Shown here: piece after piece, positions 1 through 8,541 of the stretch
Layout of the letters: each line of letters opens with the position of its first letter
How positions within the stretch are numbered: position 1 is the first letter of the stretch
From: Agromyces sp. Soil535
Lineage (GTDB): Bacteria > Actinomycetota > Actinomycetes > Actinomycetales > Microbacteriaceae
Direction: 5' to 3'
Length of the DNA: 64,000 nt
NCBI RefSeq assembly: GCF_001428255.1
Contig: NZ_LMRW01000003.1
Span: 199,277 to 263,276, forward strand
The notes under the pieces: generated by a model
The model's input: only the letters and a program-made list of their open reading frames with translations
Databases searched by the model: none
Told to the model about the DNA's origin: nothing
Translations under genes and position numbers: made by a program

Positions 1-196
1 TGAGGAAGATGTCGGTCGACATCGCCGGGATCACGGCGACCGGGGTGTCGTAGTGCGTCCCGCTCCGTCGTCCGTCGTGGTGCATGATCGCCCACAGGGG
101 GAACCAACGTCGCCCGGAGAGCGCCAGAGCCACCGGAGCGCTCACCCGCAGTAGCCATCGGGGCGGCGGTGCTGGAGCACGACTCGACTCACCCAT
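1..196 (-). CDS. Deazaflavin-dependent nitroreductase family protein, N-terminal part (cut by window edge)
   Basis: Reading leftward from the ATG at 196, 65 codons stay open to the window edge, so only the N-terminal half is present. The product is a close paralogue of the complete 118-residue protein at 9825-10181: 53 of 65 residues are identical, including the block SGRRWFPLWAIMHHDGRRSG. That family (Ddn-like, PF04075) uses the deazaflavin F420 to reduce nitro or quinone substrates; here the assignment rests on the paralogue and on the R-x-S-G-x-x-Y-x-T-P motif. The rest of the gene lies outside the window, so completeness cannot be judged. Confidence 0.72.
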   Translation of the reverse strand, partial: MGESSRAPAPPPRWLLRVSAPVALALSGRRWFPLWAIMHHDGRRSGTHYDTPVAVIPAMSTDIFL

Positions 197-245
197 GGTT
201 CCAGCATCCTCCGTTCCGAGGATGTGTTGCGGCATCCGGAAGCGC

Positions 246-281
246 GATGACGCGGCGCCCCACGGCAGGCGCCGCGTCATC
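246..281 (-). terminator. Strong hairpin downstream of the GH2 gene
   Basis: A perfect 14-bp inverted repeat (GATGACGCGGCGCC at 246-259, complement at 268-281) encloses an 8-nt loop. It lies just beyond the stop codon of the minus-strand GH2 gene and before the partial gene at the left edge. It has no U-tract, which is common in high-GC actinobacteria, so intrinsic termination or mRNA 3'-end protection is inferred from position and stem strength. Confidence 0.7.
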
Positions 282-295
282 CGCTCACCGCGACA

Positions 296-2773
296 TCACC
301 CGGCGACGACGGACTCCAGCGCCGGCTCGTCGCCACGGGCCGGCTCGCTCTGGACGGTGAGCGTGACCGGGGCGCATCCGCTCGCACTCACGTGCACGGT
401 GATGGGGCCGGCGCCGGTCGGCCGGATGATGGCGAGGGCACGGCCATCGAACGTTCGATGGCTGGCCGTTCGATACGTGTGCTCCGGGGCGGGGTTCCCA
501 CTTCCGAGAGCCTGCAGGACGCCGGCACCAGTCACGTCCACGGTGATGATCCCGTCTGCATCGGTGAACACGTTCCCATCACTGTCGCTGAGCGACACGG
601 GAACGAACACGAGGTCCGAGAGGTTGCCCCGCGGCGCACCTGACTCGGCCGACACCGTGAGTTCCGGCGAACCGCTCGCGGTGCGAAGCGAATGGCGTTC
701 GGCAGGTGCTCCGTCACGATAGGCAACCGCGACCAGTTCTCCGGGCTCGTAGTTCACGATGAACTCCGCCTTGTAACGGTTCGCGGCGCCGGCGGCTGCT
801 CGGGCGATCGGCCGGTCATTCAGTCGGAGCTCCACCTCGTCGGCGTCGGTGTAGATCTCGACGGTCAACGGTCGGCCCTCGTGTCCTGCCCAGGTCCAGC
901 TGGCGATGCTGTCGCTCCAGCTCCAAGGTCCGGCGTGGAAGGTGTCGTGCTCATGGCCCGGCCGGTGAACAGCGATGTACGGGGCGGATCTGAGACCGAA
1001 GACGATTTCGCGGTAATACGAGGCCGGCCTCCGATCGCCTGTCAGGTCGATGTCGCCGCACCAGGCAGCGATCCAGGGGAAGGGACCTGCAAATGACGGG
1101 GCGTCGCTCTCGCCGGTGAGGTACTGGGGGCGACCGATGCCGACCTCACCGAGGTAGTCCCAGCCCGTCCAGGTGAAGTCACCGATCACGTGTGGGTTCT
1201 CCCGCACGAGACGCCAATTGTGGTCGATGTGGGCTGGGAACGTCTCGGTTCCGACGATGATCCGGTTGGGGAAGAGCTCCTGGTCCATGACGTAGCGGCT
1301 GTCGAGGTAGTTCATGCCGGCCACGTCGAGCACGCCGAAGGACTCGGCCGTGCGCTCGGTGACGAGGGGCGATGCGCCGATCATGTTCATGAACTCGCCG
1401 GGGCCCGACATCAGCGTGTTGATGCCGGCGCCGTCGTCGGCTCCTGCGCCTCGCTCGGCACTCATCCGCTTGAGGTCGTCGATGACGGCGAGCATGCCGT
1501 TCACCGCATTGGTGACGAAGCGTGTCGGGTCGAGTTCGCGCACCTTCTCGGCGAGGTTGCGGCCGATGACGCCGCCCGTAGGTGAGCCCGTTTCGGGAAT
1601 CTCGTTGCCGATCGAGTACATGATCACGCAGGGGTGGTTGAAGTCCTTGGCCACCATGGCGGCGACGTCACGTTCCCACCATTCGGCGAAGTTGAGCGCG
1701 TAATCGTAAGCGGTCTTGGTCGAGGTCCACATGTCGAACGTCTCGTCCATGACGTACATGCCCAACCGGTCGCACGCGTCGAGCAGCGCCGAGCTCATCG
1801 GGTTGTGCGCGGAACGGATGGCGTTGAATCCCGCTTCCTTGAGCAAGCGGATGCGTCGCTCCTCCGCCGCTGCGAACGTCGCCGATCCGAGGATGCCATT
1901 GTCGTGGTGGATGCAGGCGCCGCGGAGCTTGACACTTCGTCCGTTCACGCGCAGACCATGGACGGGATCCAGCTGCAGCCGTCGGATGCCGAAGTGCGTC
2001 GACACCACGTCGGTGGCCTGTTCATCAGCGATGATCTCAGCGGTTGCGGTGTAGAGGGTCGGTGACTCCGCGCTCCAGAGCGCCGGCGTCGGCACGTACA
2101 GACGCTGGCGGCTGACGGCGCTCGCTCGTGCCGGGACCGTGACCACGGCCACGCCCGACGCAGCCGCTGCACCCTGCGGGTCGGTGAGTGCGACGCGGAC
2201 CTCCACCGTCTGCGGACGGATGCCGGCGTTCTCGACGGTGGTGGCGACCTCGACGATGGCCCCCTCGGCCTCGACGTCGGGAGTCGTCACACGGAGTCCG
2301 TCGACGGTGACGTGTACGCCTTCCCCGGTGAGCAACCACACGTCCCGGTAGATTCCCGCGCCGGTATACCAGCGCGAGTCCTGGTTGGCGCGGGCCTCGA
2401 CGATGATCTCGTTCTCCTCTCCCGGCCGGAGGAACTGGTCGGCATTCACGCTGAACGCCGAGTATCCGTTCGGGCGTCGACCGGCGAGATCCCCGTTGAT
2501 GTACACCATCGCGTCGCGGTACACGCCTTCGAACCCGAGGACGACGCGCTTGGTCGCGAAGTCGGCCGGCGCGTGGAACGTCTTCCGATACTGGTACGCG
2601 CCTCCGGGGAAGTACGCGACCGCGGGTTCGCCCTGTGGGTCGCGGTCTCGACCGATGGTCGCGTCGTGCGGCAGTGCGACGTCTTGGTAGGGGGTGGATG
2701 CTCCGGCGAGTTCGGCGAAGGGATTGACCTTCTCGCGGAATTGCCACCCGTCGTTGAATCGAGTTCGCTTCAT
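296..2773 (-). CDS. Glycoside hydrolase family 2 (beta-galactosidase-like)
   Basis: 825 residues, likely hydrolysing beta-galactosides (or related beta-glycosides) in the cytoplasm, since no signal peptide is visible. The layout is typical of GH2: an N-terminal jelly-roll sugar-binding domain (about 1-150, with WYTGAGIYRDVWL), an Ig-like domain (about 155-265), a TIM barrel (about 270-590) and C-terminal Ig-like domains (DUF4982-like and beyond). The acid/base is E391 in YSIGNEIPE and the likely nucleophile is E510 in VGTETFP; the barrel also carries RSAHNP at about 320. The ATG overlaps the stop of the upstream oxidoreductase gene as ATGA, so the two are translationally coupled. It is the last gene of a symporter-oxidoreductase-GH2 operon. 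Exact substrate is not known. Confidence 0.9.
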   Translation of the reverse strand: MKRTRFNDGWQFREKVNPFAELAGASTPYQDVALPHDATIGRDRDPQGEPAVAYFPGGAYQYRKTFHAPADFATKRVVLGFEGVYRDAMVYINGDLAGRRPNGYSAFSVNADQFLRPGEENEIIVEARANQDSRWYTGAGIYRDVWLLTGEGVHVTVDGLRVTTPDVEAEGAIVEVATTVENAGIRPQTVEVRVALTDPQGAAAASGVAVVTVPARASAVSRQRLYVPTPALWSAESPTLYTATAEIIADEQATDVVSTHFGIRRLQLDPVHGLRVNGRSVKLRGACIHHDNGILGSATFAAAEERRIRLLKEAGFNAIRSAHNPMSSALLDACDRLGMYVMDETFDMWTSTKTAYDYALNFAEWWERDVAAMVAKDFNHPCVIMYSIGNEIPETGSPTGGVIGRNLAEKVRELDPTRFVTNAVNGMLAVIDDLKRMSAERGAGADDGAGINTLMSGPGEFMNMIGASPLVTERTAESFGVLDVAGMNYLDSRYVMDQELFPNRIIVGTETFPAHIDHNWRLVRENPHVIGDFTWTGWDYLGEVGIGRPQYLTGESDAPSFAGPFPWIAAWCGDIDLTGDRRPASYYREIVFGLRSAPYIAVHRPGHEHDTFHAGPWSWSDSIASWTWAGHEGRPLTVEIYTDADEVELRLNDRPIARAAAGAANRYKAEFIVNYEPGELVAVAYRDGAPAERHSLRTASGSPELTVSAESGAPRGNLSDLVFVPVSLSDSDGNVFTDADGIITVDVTGAGVLQALGSGNPAPEHTYRTASHRTFDGRALAIIRPTGAGPITVHVSASGCAPVTLTVQSEPARGDEPALESVVAG

Positions 2774-3786
2774 CGGATCTCCCGGGTTTCAGAGTTGTCG
2801 GCGGTCATGGTCTGCTTGATCGTCTGCAGAAGCTGCAGCGCGGCGATGCTGGATGTGAGCGGGTGAAGCGGATGCTGCCTGTGGCCGTCGAGGATCGCCT
2901 CGTTGACGGATTCGAGCATCGGGACGTAGCCGAACCCGCGCCGTTCGTGCTCCGTTCGATTCGGCTCGAACAGGGCCCTCGCGATGGGACCTCGTCGGGT
3001 CTCGTAGCTGGTCGAGGCCCAGAACGGTGCTGCGATCGTGATCCAACCGTCGGAGCCGCTGACCGAGGCGGTCGGTTCCACGTACTCCGTCATCGACGCC
3101 CCGAGCTGTGCGAACCGGCCGTCGGCATAGTCGAAGGTGACGTGGATTCCCACGTCGACGCCGTCAGGTCGTACGGTGCCGTCGGCCGAGATGCGGTCGG
3201 GAGCGCCCAGGACGTCGAGTGCGAGCGTCACCGGATAGACGCCCTGGTCCAGCAGCGTGCTGCTCGAACGGTCGGCGCTCCACCGGGTGGAGTTCGCGCG
3301 CCCGAACGGCAGGCCGAACGACGCTCGCACGCTCCGCGTCTCACCGATGGCGTTTCGGCGGACGTCGGCCAGCATGGCCCCGTAGACGCGGTTGAACTTC
3401 ATCCACATCGCCTCCATCGCGAACCGGTCGGTCGCGCGGGCAGCGGCCGCGATGCGTTCCCCCTCAACCGCGTCGACGGCCAGAGGCTTCTCGATGAGGA
3501 CGTGCTTGCCGGCCTCCAACGCCCGAACGGCGATCGCGGCGTGGGTCGCGTGGGGGGTGGCGACGTAGACGACGTCGACGTCGGGGTCGCCGAGGAGGTC
3601 ATCCAGCTGGACGAAAGCTCGGTCGAACCCGAACTCCTCGCAGAATGCCTTCGCACGTGCACCGTCGCGGGAGTGCACCGCATTGCGGCGCACTCCCTCG
3701 ACCTGCGCGAGATCGGAAGCGATGAACCGGGAGACGTCGCCGGTGCCGACGATCGCCCAGTTCAGGACGTGTTCTGCCACTCGCAT
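2770..3786 (-). CDS. Gfo/Idh/MocA family NAD(P)-dependent oxidoreductase
   Basis: 338 residues. An N-terminal Rossmann fold begins WAIVGTGDVSRF (10-21) and carries the family EKP motif at 99-101 (HVLIEKPLAVD); a C-terminal alpha/beta domain follows. Family members oxidise or reduce sugar hydroxyls, sugar acids, inositols or trans-dihydrodiols, or act in oxidative glycoside cleavage. Its position between a GPH-type symporter and a GH2 hydrolase, under a LacI-type promoter, suggests that it modifies the imported glycoside or the released sugar. The gene follows the symporter by 10 bp and overlaps the GH2 start by 4 bp. The sequence alone does not reveal the substrate. Confidence 0.85.
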   Translation of the reverse strand: MRVAEHVLNWAIVGTGDVSRFIASDLAQVEGVRRNAVHSRDGARAKAFCEEFGFDRAFVQLDDLLGDPDVDVVYVATPHATHAAIAVRALEAGKHVLIEKPLAVDAVEGERIAAAARATDRFAMEAMWMKFNRVYGAMLADVRRNAIGETRSVRASFGLPFGRANSTRWSADRSSSTLLDQGVYPVTLALDVLGAPDRISADGTVRPDGVDVGIHVTFDYADGRFAQLGASMTEYVEPTASVSGSDGWITIAAPFWASTSYETRRGPIARALFEPNRTEHERRGFGYVPMLESVNEAILDGHRQHPLHPLTSSIAALQLLQTIKQTMTADNSETREIR

Positions 3787-3796
3787 GACGGTGCCG

Positions 3797-5293
3797 TCAG
3801 CCGGCGGCCGGGCGGACGGTCTCGGTGGTGGCCCGTCGTGCCGCGAGGTCCCGCTGCATCCGAGGCAGATCCTTGTCGATGTTCAGGAAGTAGATGATGA
3901 CGCCCATGAGCAGCGACACGATCAGCGGAAGCCAGAGGTAGAGGAAGATCTCCATGCCGACTGCCGATTGAGGCTGCGTCGCAGCCAGACCGTCGTAGCT
4001 GGCGGCGGCCAGCAACCAGCCCACCAGCGCGGCGCCCAGGCCGGCTCCGAAGTTCTGGCCGGCCGTCGCGGCTGCGTAGTTCATGCCGTCCAGGCGGACG
4101 CCCGTCTTCCATTCGCCGTAGTCCACCACATCAGCCACGAGGGCGAACAGGCCGGCTGCCGCCGGAATGGCGCCGATGGAGCGGATGATCCCGCCGACGA
4201 GGACGAGGGTGAAGTTCGTCGGATCCACGAGCGTGATGAGGGCGCCGATCACGGAGACGGCCACTCCGACGAGGATGGCCTTCCGCTTGCCGACGCGACC
4301 GATGATCGCCGGCATGAACCACATTCCGATCAGGAGCGGGGCGATCTGCACCAGGCCCAGGAAGCTGTAGACGTTCGGGTCGCCGAGCACGTCCTTGGCG
4401 AAGAAGATGCCGACGCTCGAGGTGCCCACGAGCAGGTAGTTGAGGAAGAAGAACCCGAAAGCCAGGAAGAAGTACGGGTTGCCAAGCAGCAGCCGCACGG
4501 TCTGCCTGACCGGAAGCTTGTGGCCGTCGTCCTTCTCGAGGGTGGTCCTCACCCGCTCCTTGGTGCCGAAGAACACGATGAGGAACGTCACGGCGGAGAT
4601 GGCGCCGTAGATGATCGAGACCACCGTCCAGCCCGCCTGACCGCCGCCCGCCGAGGTCACGATCGGGATGGTGACGAAGTTGACGACGAGGGTGGTGAAG
4701 AGTGCGAAGAACGTGCGGATGACCGTCAGTGAGACGCGCATCTTGGAGTTCGAGGTGATGACCGAAAGCAAGGTGTGGTACGCGAGGTTCGAGCCCACGA
4801 AGCCGACGCCGAGGCACAGGAAGTACATGACGAACGCGTAGACCTGCCGACCGGTTTCGTCGAGTCCGGCAGGAACGTTGAAGAGCAGGATGAACGAGAT
4901 CACCACGACCGGCGTGCTGAACAGGATCCACGGGCGAGCCTTGCCCCACTTCGTGGTGGTGCGATCGATGAACGTGCCGAGGATCAGGTCCATCGTGCCG
5001 TCCATGATCCTTCCGAAGAGCAACAGCGTGCCGGCGATGGCAGCGCCGATGCCGACGGTGTCGGTGAAATAGAACAGCAGGAACGCGGAGATCGGCGCGA
5101 AGATCAGGTTCCCACCGACGTCGCCGATGCCGTACGCCAGCCGCTCCCGGACGGTGAGCCTCTGGCCGCTGTGGTCGGCGACGGCCTCACCGACCGCATC
5201 GGCGGCCAACGTCGCTGTCAATGAATCCTCGTTGGCGAGAGCGACTGCTGCCCTCACCTGTTCTGCTGACGTGCGCGTCGAATCCTTCGCCAT
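3797..5293 (-). CDS. GPH-family glycoside:cation symporter (MFS)
   Basis: 498 residues, with about 12 hydrophobic membrane segments in the glycoside-pentoside-hexuronide:cation symporter arrangement (MelB/LacS relatives). The motif GRIMDGTMDLILGTFIDRT in the second/third helix region matches the family D-x-x-x-D signature. A longer reading frame begins at 5335, but the ATG at 5293 is preceded by AAAGGAG seven bases upstream and starts MAKDSTRT, so 5293 is preferred. It should import an oligosaccharide or glycoside for the downstream oxidoreductase and GH2 enzyme. The promoter region shared with the divergent LacI gene contains two palindromes, indicating substrate-induced expression. Confidence 0.88.
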   Translation of the reverse strand: MAKDSTRTSAEQVRAAVALANEDSLTATLAADAVGEAVADHSGQRLTVRERLAYGIGDVGGNLIFAPISAFLLFYFTDTVGIGAAIAGTLLLFGRIMDGTMDLILGTFIDRTTTKWGKARPWILFSTPVVVISFILLFNVPAGLDETGRQVYAFVMYFLCLGVGFVGSNLAYHTLLSVITSNSKMRVSLTVIRTFFALFTTLVVNFVTIPIVTSAGGGQAGWTVVSIIYGAISAVTFLIVFFGTKERVRTTLEKDDGHKLPVRQTVRLLLGNPYFFLAFGFFFLNYLLVGTSSVGIFFAKDVLGDPNVYSFLGLVQIAPLLIGMWFMPAIIGRVGKRKAILVGVAVSVIGALITLVDPTNFTLVLVGGIIRSIGAIPAAAGLFALVADVVDYGEWKTGVRLDGMNYAAATAGQNFGAGLGAALVGWLLAAASYDGLAATQPQSAVGMEIFLYLWLPLIVSLLMGVIIYFLNIDKDLPRMQRDLAARRATTETVRPAAG

Positions 5294-5335
5294 CGCTGAC
5301 TCCTTTGTCGATGATCGTCCTGAGCGGACTGCCAA

Positions 5336-5362
5336 GTGTCACGTGTTAGTAACGCGTGACAC
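5336..5362. promoter_or_regulatory. Operator-like palindrome 1 (symporter/LacI divergent promoter)
   Basis: A 27-bp near-perfect palindrome with 8-bp arms GTGTCACG / CGTGACAC and an inner GTTA-G-TAAC. Only one base pair within the half-sites mismatches. It sits 43 bp upstream of the symporter start and is a likely binding site of the adjacent LacI-family protein. Confidence 0.75.
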
Positions 5363-5379
5363 CGACCGTAGGCTATTCA

Positions 5380-5407
5380 GTGTCACGTGTCAACGGAGTT
5401 GTGACAC
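5380..5407. promoter_or_regulatory. Operator-like palindrome 2 (just upstream of lacI-type gene)
   Basis: Inverted repeat GTGTCAC / GTGACAC with a 14-bp spacer. Its first 11 bases, GTGTCACGTGT, repeat those of the palindrome at 5336, 44 bp away. It ends 9 bp before the regulator ATG, a position suited to autorepression. Confidence 0.65.
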
Positions 5408-5416
5408 AATGGATCC

Positions 5417-6442
5417 ATGAGTGCCGAGGTTTCGCCCGTTCGACGAGCAACGAGCTTCGACGTCGCTCGTGAGGCGGGAGTATCGCGCTCAACCGTCAGC
5501 CAGGTGCTGAACGGCGACATCCGCTTCCCAGCGGAGACGCGAGCGAAGGTGCTCGCTGCAGCCGAGCTGCTGGACTACCGTCCGTCTCGAGCTGGTCGTG
5601 CTCTGGCGACAGGCCTGAGCGAGATCGTGGTGGTGCTCGTGCCGAATGCGACCTTCGGTCCTCACCTGCAGGACTCGGTTGACCGCATCACCAACGCGTC
5701 GGCGACGGAGGGCCTGAGCGTCGTCGTGCGCTTCGGACGTCCGGATGAGGAAAGCACCCTGACCTCCGTGCTGGATCTTCGTCCGACTGCCGTCGTCGAC
5801 CTCGGAGTGCTCGCGTCGTCGCAGAGGTCACGGCTCGAGGCCGCAGGCATCCGCATCATCCCCGCGAAGGTTCCGGCGACGGGAGCGGGTGAAGACAGGG
5901 ATCCGATCGACATCCTGATCGGTCGGCTCCAGGTGCGCGAGCTCGTTCGTGAGGGACCGCGCACGCTCGTCTACGCGGCACTGGCGGACCATCGCCTCGA
6001 TCCGTTCGGCCCACCGCGTCGCGAAGGGATACGGCGAGAGGCAGACGAGCGAGGGTTGCCCGCGCCGACGGAGATCCGCGTTCCACTCGACATCGACGCT
6101 GCAATCACAGCGGTCGCCGCGGTGCTCGATCGAACGGACGGCGGGCCGATCGGCTTCTGCTGCTACAACGACGACGTTGCGATCGCGGTGGTCGCCGCGG
6201 TCCGCCGCCTCGGACGGAACATCCCTGAGGACGTCGCGATCGTCGGCGTCGATCGTACGGACCTGGGTCAGCTGGTCTCGCCTCGCCTGAGCTCGATCTC
6301 CATCGACATGCCAGCCCTGATGGAACTGTTCGTCGCCGAACTCAAGGCGATACGGAGTAAGGCCGCGCCAGAACAGGAGCTGCCGACCGCACAGCCGGAT
6401 GCAGCTGCACTGGTCAGCATCGTCCGCGGGGAGACGTCGTAG
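5417..6442 (+). CDS. LacI-family transcriptional regulator
   Basis: 341 residues. A helix-turn-helix with hinge helix occupies about 12-66 (FDVAREAGVSRSTVSQVLNG, then the LDYRPSRAGRAL region). A periplasmic-binding-protein-like ligand domain follows, ending with the family's characteristic VAIVGVDRTDLGQLVSPRLSSI. It is transcribed away from the symporter/oxidoreductase/GH2 operon, and two GTGTCAC palindromes lie between, so it most likely represses that operon until a sugar ligand binds. The ATG at 5417 directly follows the second operator; no strong Shine-Dalgarno sequence is apparent, so the mRNA may have a very short leader. Confidence 0.9.
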   Translation: MSAEVSPVRRATSFDVAREAGVSRSTVSQVLNGDIRFPAETRAKVLAAAELLDYRPSRAGRALATGLSEIVVVLVPNATFGPHLQDSVDRITNASATEGLSVVVRFGRPDEESTLTSVLDLRPTAVVDLGVLASSQRSRLEAAGIRIIPAKVPATGAGEDRDPIDILIGRLQVRELVREGPRTLVYAALADHRLDPFGPPRREGIRREADERGLPAPTEIRVPLDIDAAITAVAAVLDRTDGGPIGFCCYNDDVAIAVVAAVRRLGRNIPEDVAIVGVDRTDLGQLVSPRLSSISIDMPALMELFVAELKAIRSKAAPEQELPTAQPDAAALVSIVRGETS

Positions 6443-6509
6443 CGCGTCCGTTCACCGCGTCTGCCCCCAATCGCTACGCTGAGGATGACTCGAGCTGCGA
6501 GGTGACGAG

Positions 6510-7262
6510 ATGCTGCTGCAGGGCAAGAACGCGATCGTGTACGGAGCCGGGGGAATCGGGCGGGCCGTCGCCCTCGGATTCGCTCGCGAAGGCGCCACGG
6601 TGCACCTCGCCAGCCGCGCGCCGGCGCACCTCGAGGCCGTCGCCGACGAGATCCGGGCGGCCGGCGGCGCCGTCGAGATCGCGGTCGTCGACGCACTCGA
6701 CGAGCCGGCGGTCGACTCGCATGCCGACGCGGTCGCTGCCAGCGCCGGGAGCATCGACGTGTCGATCAACCTCATCTCCATCGACGACGTGCAGGGAACG
6801 CCGCTCGTCGAGATGTCACTCGCCGACTTCGAGCAGCCGATCCGCAACGCGGTGCGCACGACATTCCTGACGTCGCGGGCCGCGGCGCGACACATGATCC
6901 GGCAGCGATCGGGCGTGATCCTGACGTTCGGCGGCCAAGGCGACCCGATCCGCGACTACTCGATCGGCGGCTTCCAGGTCGCGCTGTCGGCAGTCGAGAT
7001 GCTCCGCAAGCAGCTCGCCGCCGAGCTCGGCCCTCACGGAATCCGCGTGGTCGGGCTGACGACGGGCGGCATCCCCGAGACGATCCCCGGCGACTTCGAG
7101 GGACGTGACGCGCTCATCGCCTCGCTTGCCGAGCCGACCATGATCGGCCGCACGGCCACGCTCGCGGATGTCGCGAACGTCGCCGCGTTCGCGGCATCCG
7201 ATCGGGCGGCCGCGATCACCGGCTCCGAGATCAACATCAGCGCCGGCGCCATCGTCGGCTGA
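6510..7262 (+). CDS. SDR-like protein lacking the canonical YxxxK active site
   Basis: 250 residues of short-chain dehydrogenase/reductase type. The N-terminal cofactor loop NAIVYGAGGIGRAVALGF (7-24) fits the glycine-rich SDR motif with the usual TG replaced by YG, and SLADFEQPIRN and AAELGPHGIRVVGLTTGG align with later SDR blocks. Where the catalytic Y-x-x-x-K should stand, the sequence reads DYSIGGFQVALSAVEML (149-165), so the lysine and the correctly placed tyrosine are missing. The fold and probable NAD(P) binding are retained, but ordinary hydride-transfer chemistry is doubtful. A GAGGTGA ribosome site precedes the ATG. It lies 67 bp after the LacI gene and 89 bp before the LLM operon, and could be cotranscribed with the latter. 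Confidence 0.8.
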   Translation: MLLQGKNAIVYGAGGIGRAVALGFAREGATVHLASRAPAHLEAVADEIRAAGGAVEIAVVDALDEPAVDSHADAVAASAGSIDVSINLISIDDVQGTPLVEMSLADFEQPIRNAVRTTFLTSRAAARHMIRQRSGVILTFGGQGDPIRDYSIGGFQVALSAVEMLRKQLAAELGPHGIRVVGLTTGGIPETIPGDFEGRDALIASLAEPTMIGRTATLADVANVAAFAASDRAAAITGSEINISAGAIVG

Positions 7263-7351
7263 GCGAGTCGCCGGGTTCGGGTGACGCCGCCGGGGAATAC
7301 ATGCGCAGTCATGTTGTTGCATCGGACATCACCCGCAGAAAGGCGGCCCCG

Positions 7352-8539
7352 ATGCAATTCGGAATCTTCACCGTCGGCGACATCGCGCCCAACCCCGTCA
7401 CGGGCTACACGCAGAGCGAGGCGGAGCGCATCGACAACATCGTGCGCGTCGCGCAGCGGGCCGACGAGGTCGGACTCGACGTCTTCGCGCTCGGCGAGCA
7501 CCACAACCCCCCGTTCATCCCGTCCTCGCCCACCACGCTGCTCGGCCACATCTCGGCGCTGACGAAGCGGATCATCCTGAGCACATCCGTCACCCTCATG
7601 ACCACGAACGACCCCGTGAAGGTCGCCGAGGACTACGCGATGCTCCAGCACGTCGCGAAGGGACGGCTCGACCTCATGGTGGGTCGCGGCAACACAGTGC
7701 CCGTGTACCCGTGGTTCGGAAAGGACATCCGCCAGGGCGTGGCGCTCGCCCTCGAGAACTACAACCTGCTGCATCGGCTGTGGCGCGAGGACGTGGTCAA
7801 CTGGGAGGGCAAGTTCCGCACTCCGCTCCAGGGATTCACCTCGACCCCGCGGCCCCTCGACGACGTGCCGCCGTTCGTGTGGCACGGGTCGATCCGCACC
7901 CCCGAGATCGCGGAGCAGGCGGCGTTCTACGGCAACGGCTACTTCGCGAACCACATCCTCGCCCCCAATTTCCACTTCAAGCCGCTCGTCGACTTCTACC
8001 GCGAGCGCTTCGAGCACTACGGGCACGGCACGAGAGAGCAGGCGATCGTCGGCCTCGGCGGCCAGGCGTTCATCGCCAATCGTTCGCAGGACGCCGTGAA
8101 CACGTTCCGCCCCTACTTCGAGAACTACCCGCTGTTCCGCGGCAGCTCGCTCGATGACTTCATTGCGCGCACGCCGTTGAGCGTCGGCAGCCCGCAGGAG
8201 GTCATCGACAAGACCCTCACGTTCCAGGAGGGCTTCGGCGACTACCAGCGCCAACTCTTCGCGCTCGACAGCATGGGGCTGCCCGTCGAGATGGCGCTCG
8301 AGCAGGTGGAGTTGCTCGGCACCGAGGTCGTCCCCGTGCTCCGCAAGGAGATGGCCGCCCGTCGCGCGCCCGGAGTTCCGGATGCCCCGGTGCACGCCAC
8401 GCTCGTCACCGCGAAGTACGGCGACGAGGCGCCGCGCCAGCCGCGTCCGAACCCGAACCGGGGCGACAACCTCTCTGGAACCTCGCCCTACCAGGACAGC
8501 GACTCCGAGTTCGAGGCGCACTTCCCGTTGGCGGTCTGA
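7352..8539 (+). CDS. LLM-class flavin-dependent oxidoreductase (CE1758-like)
   Basis: 395 residues of the bacterial luciferase-like fold, expected to use reduced FMN and oxygen to oxidise a small organic substrate. The start MQFGIFTVGDI forms the first barrel strand, followed by LGEHHNPPFIPSSP and LMVGRGNTVPVYPWFG, which are characteristic of this group. A longer frame opens at 7301, but AGAAAGGCGG just upstream of the ATG at 7352 and homology of the MQFGIF start favour 7352. A MarR regulator and an NADPH-dependent FMN reductase follow within a few bases; this monooxygenase/reductase pairing is known from the corynebacterial CE1758/CE1759 families, in which the reductase supplies FMNH2. Substrate unknown. 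Confidence 0.87.
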   Translation: MQFGIFTVGDIAPNPVTGYTQSEAERIDNIVRVAQRADEVGLDVFALGEHHNPPFIPSSPTTLLGHISALTKRIILSTSVTLMTTNDPVKVAEDYAMLQHVAKGRLDLMVGRGNTVPVYPWFGKDIRQGVALALENYNLLHRLWREDVVNWEGKFRTPLQGFTSTPRPLDDVPPFVWHGSIRTPEIAEQAAFYGNGYFANHILAPNFHFKPLVDFYRERFEHYGHGTREQAIVGLGGQAFIANRSQDAVNTFRPYFENYPLFRGSSLDDFIARTPLSVGSPQEVIDKTLTFQEGFGDYQRQLFALDSMGLPVEMALEQVELLGTEVVPVLRKEMAARRAPGVPDAPVHATLVTAKYGDEAPRQPRPNPNRGDNLSGTSPYQDSDSEFEAHFPLAV

Positions 8540-8541
8540 CC

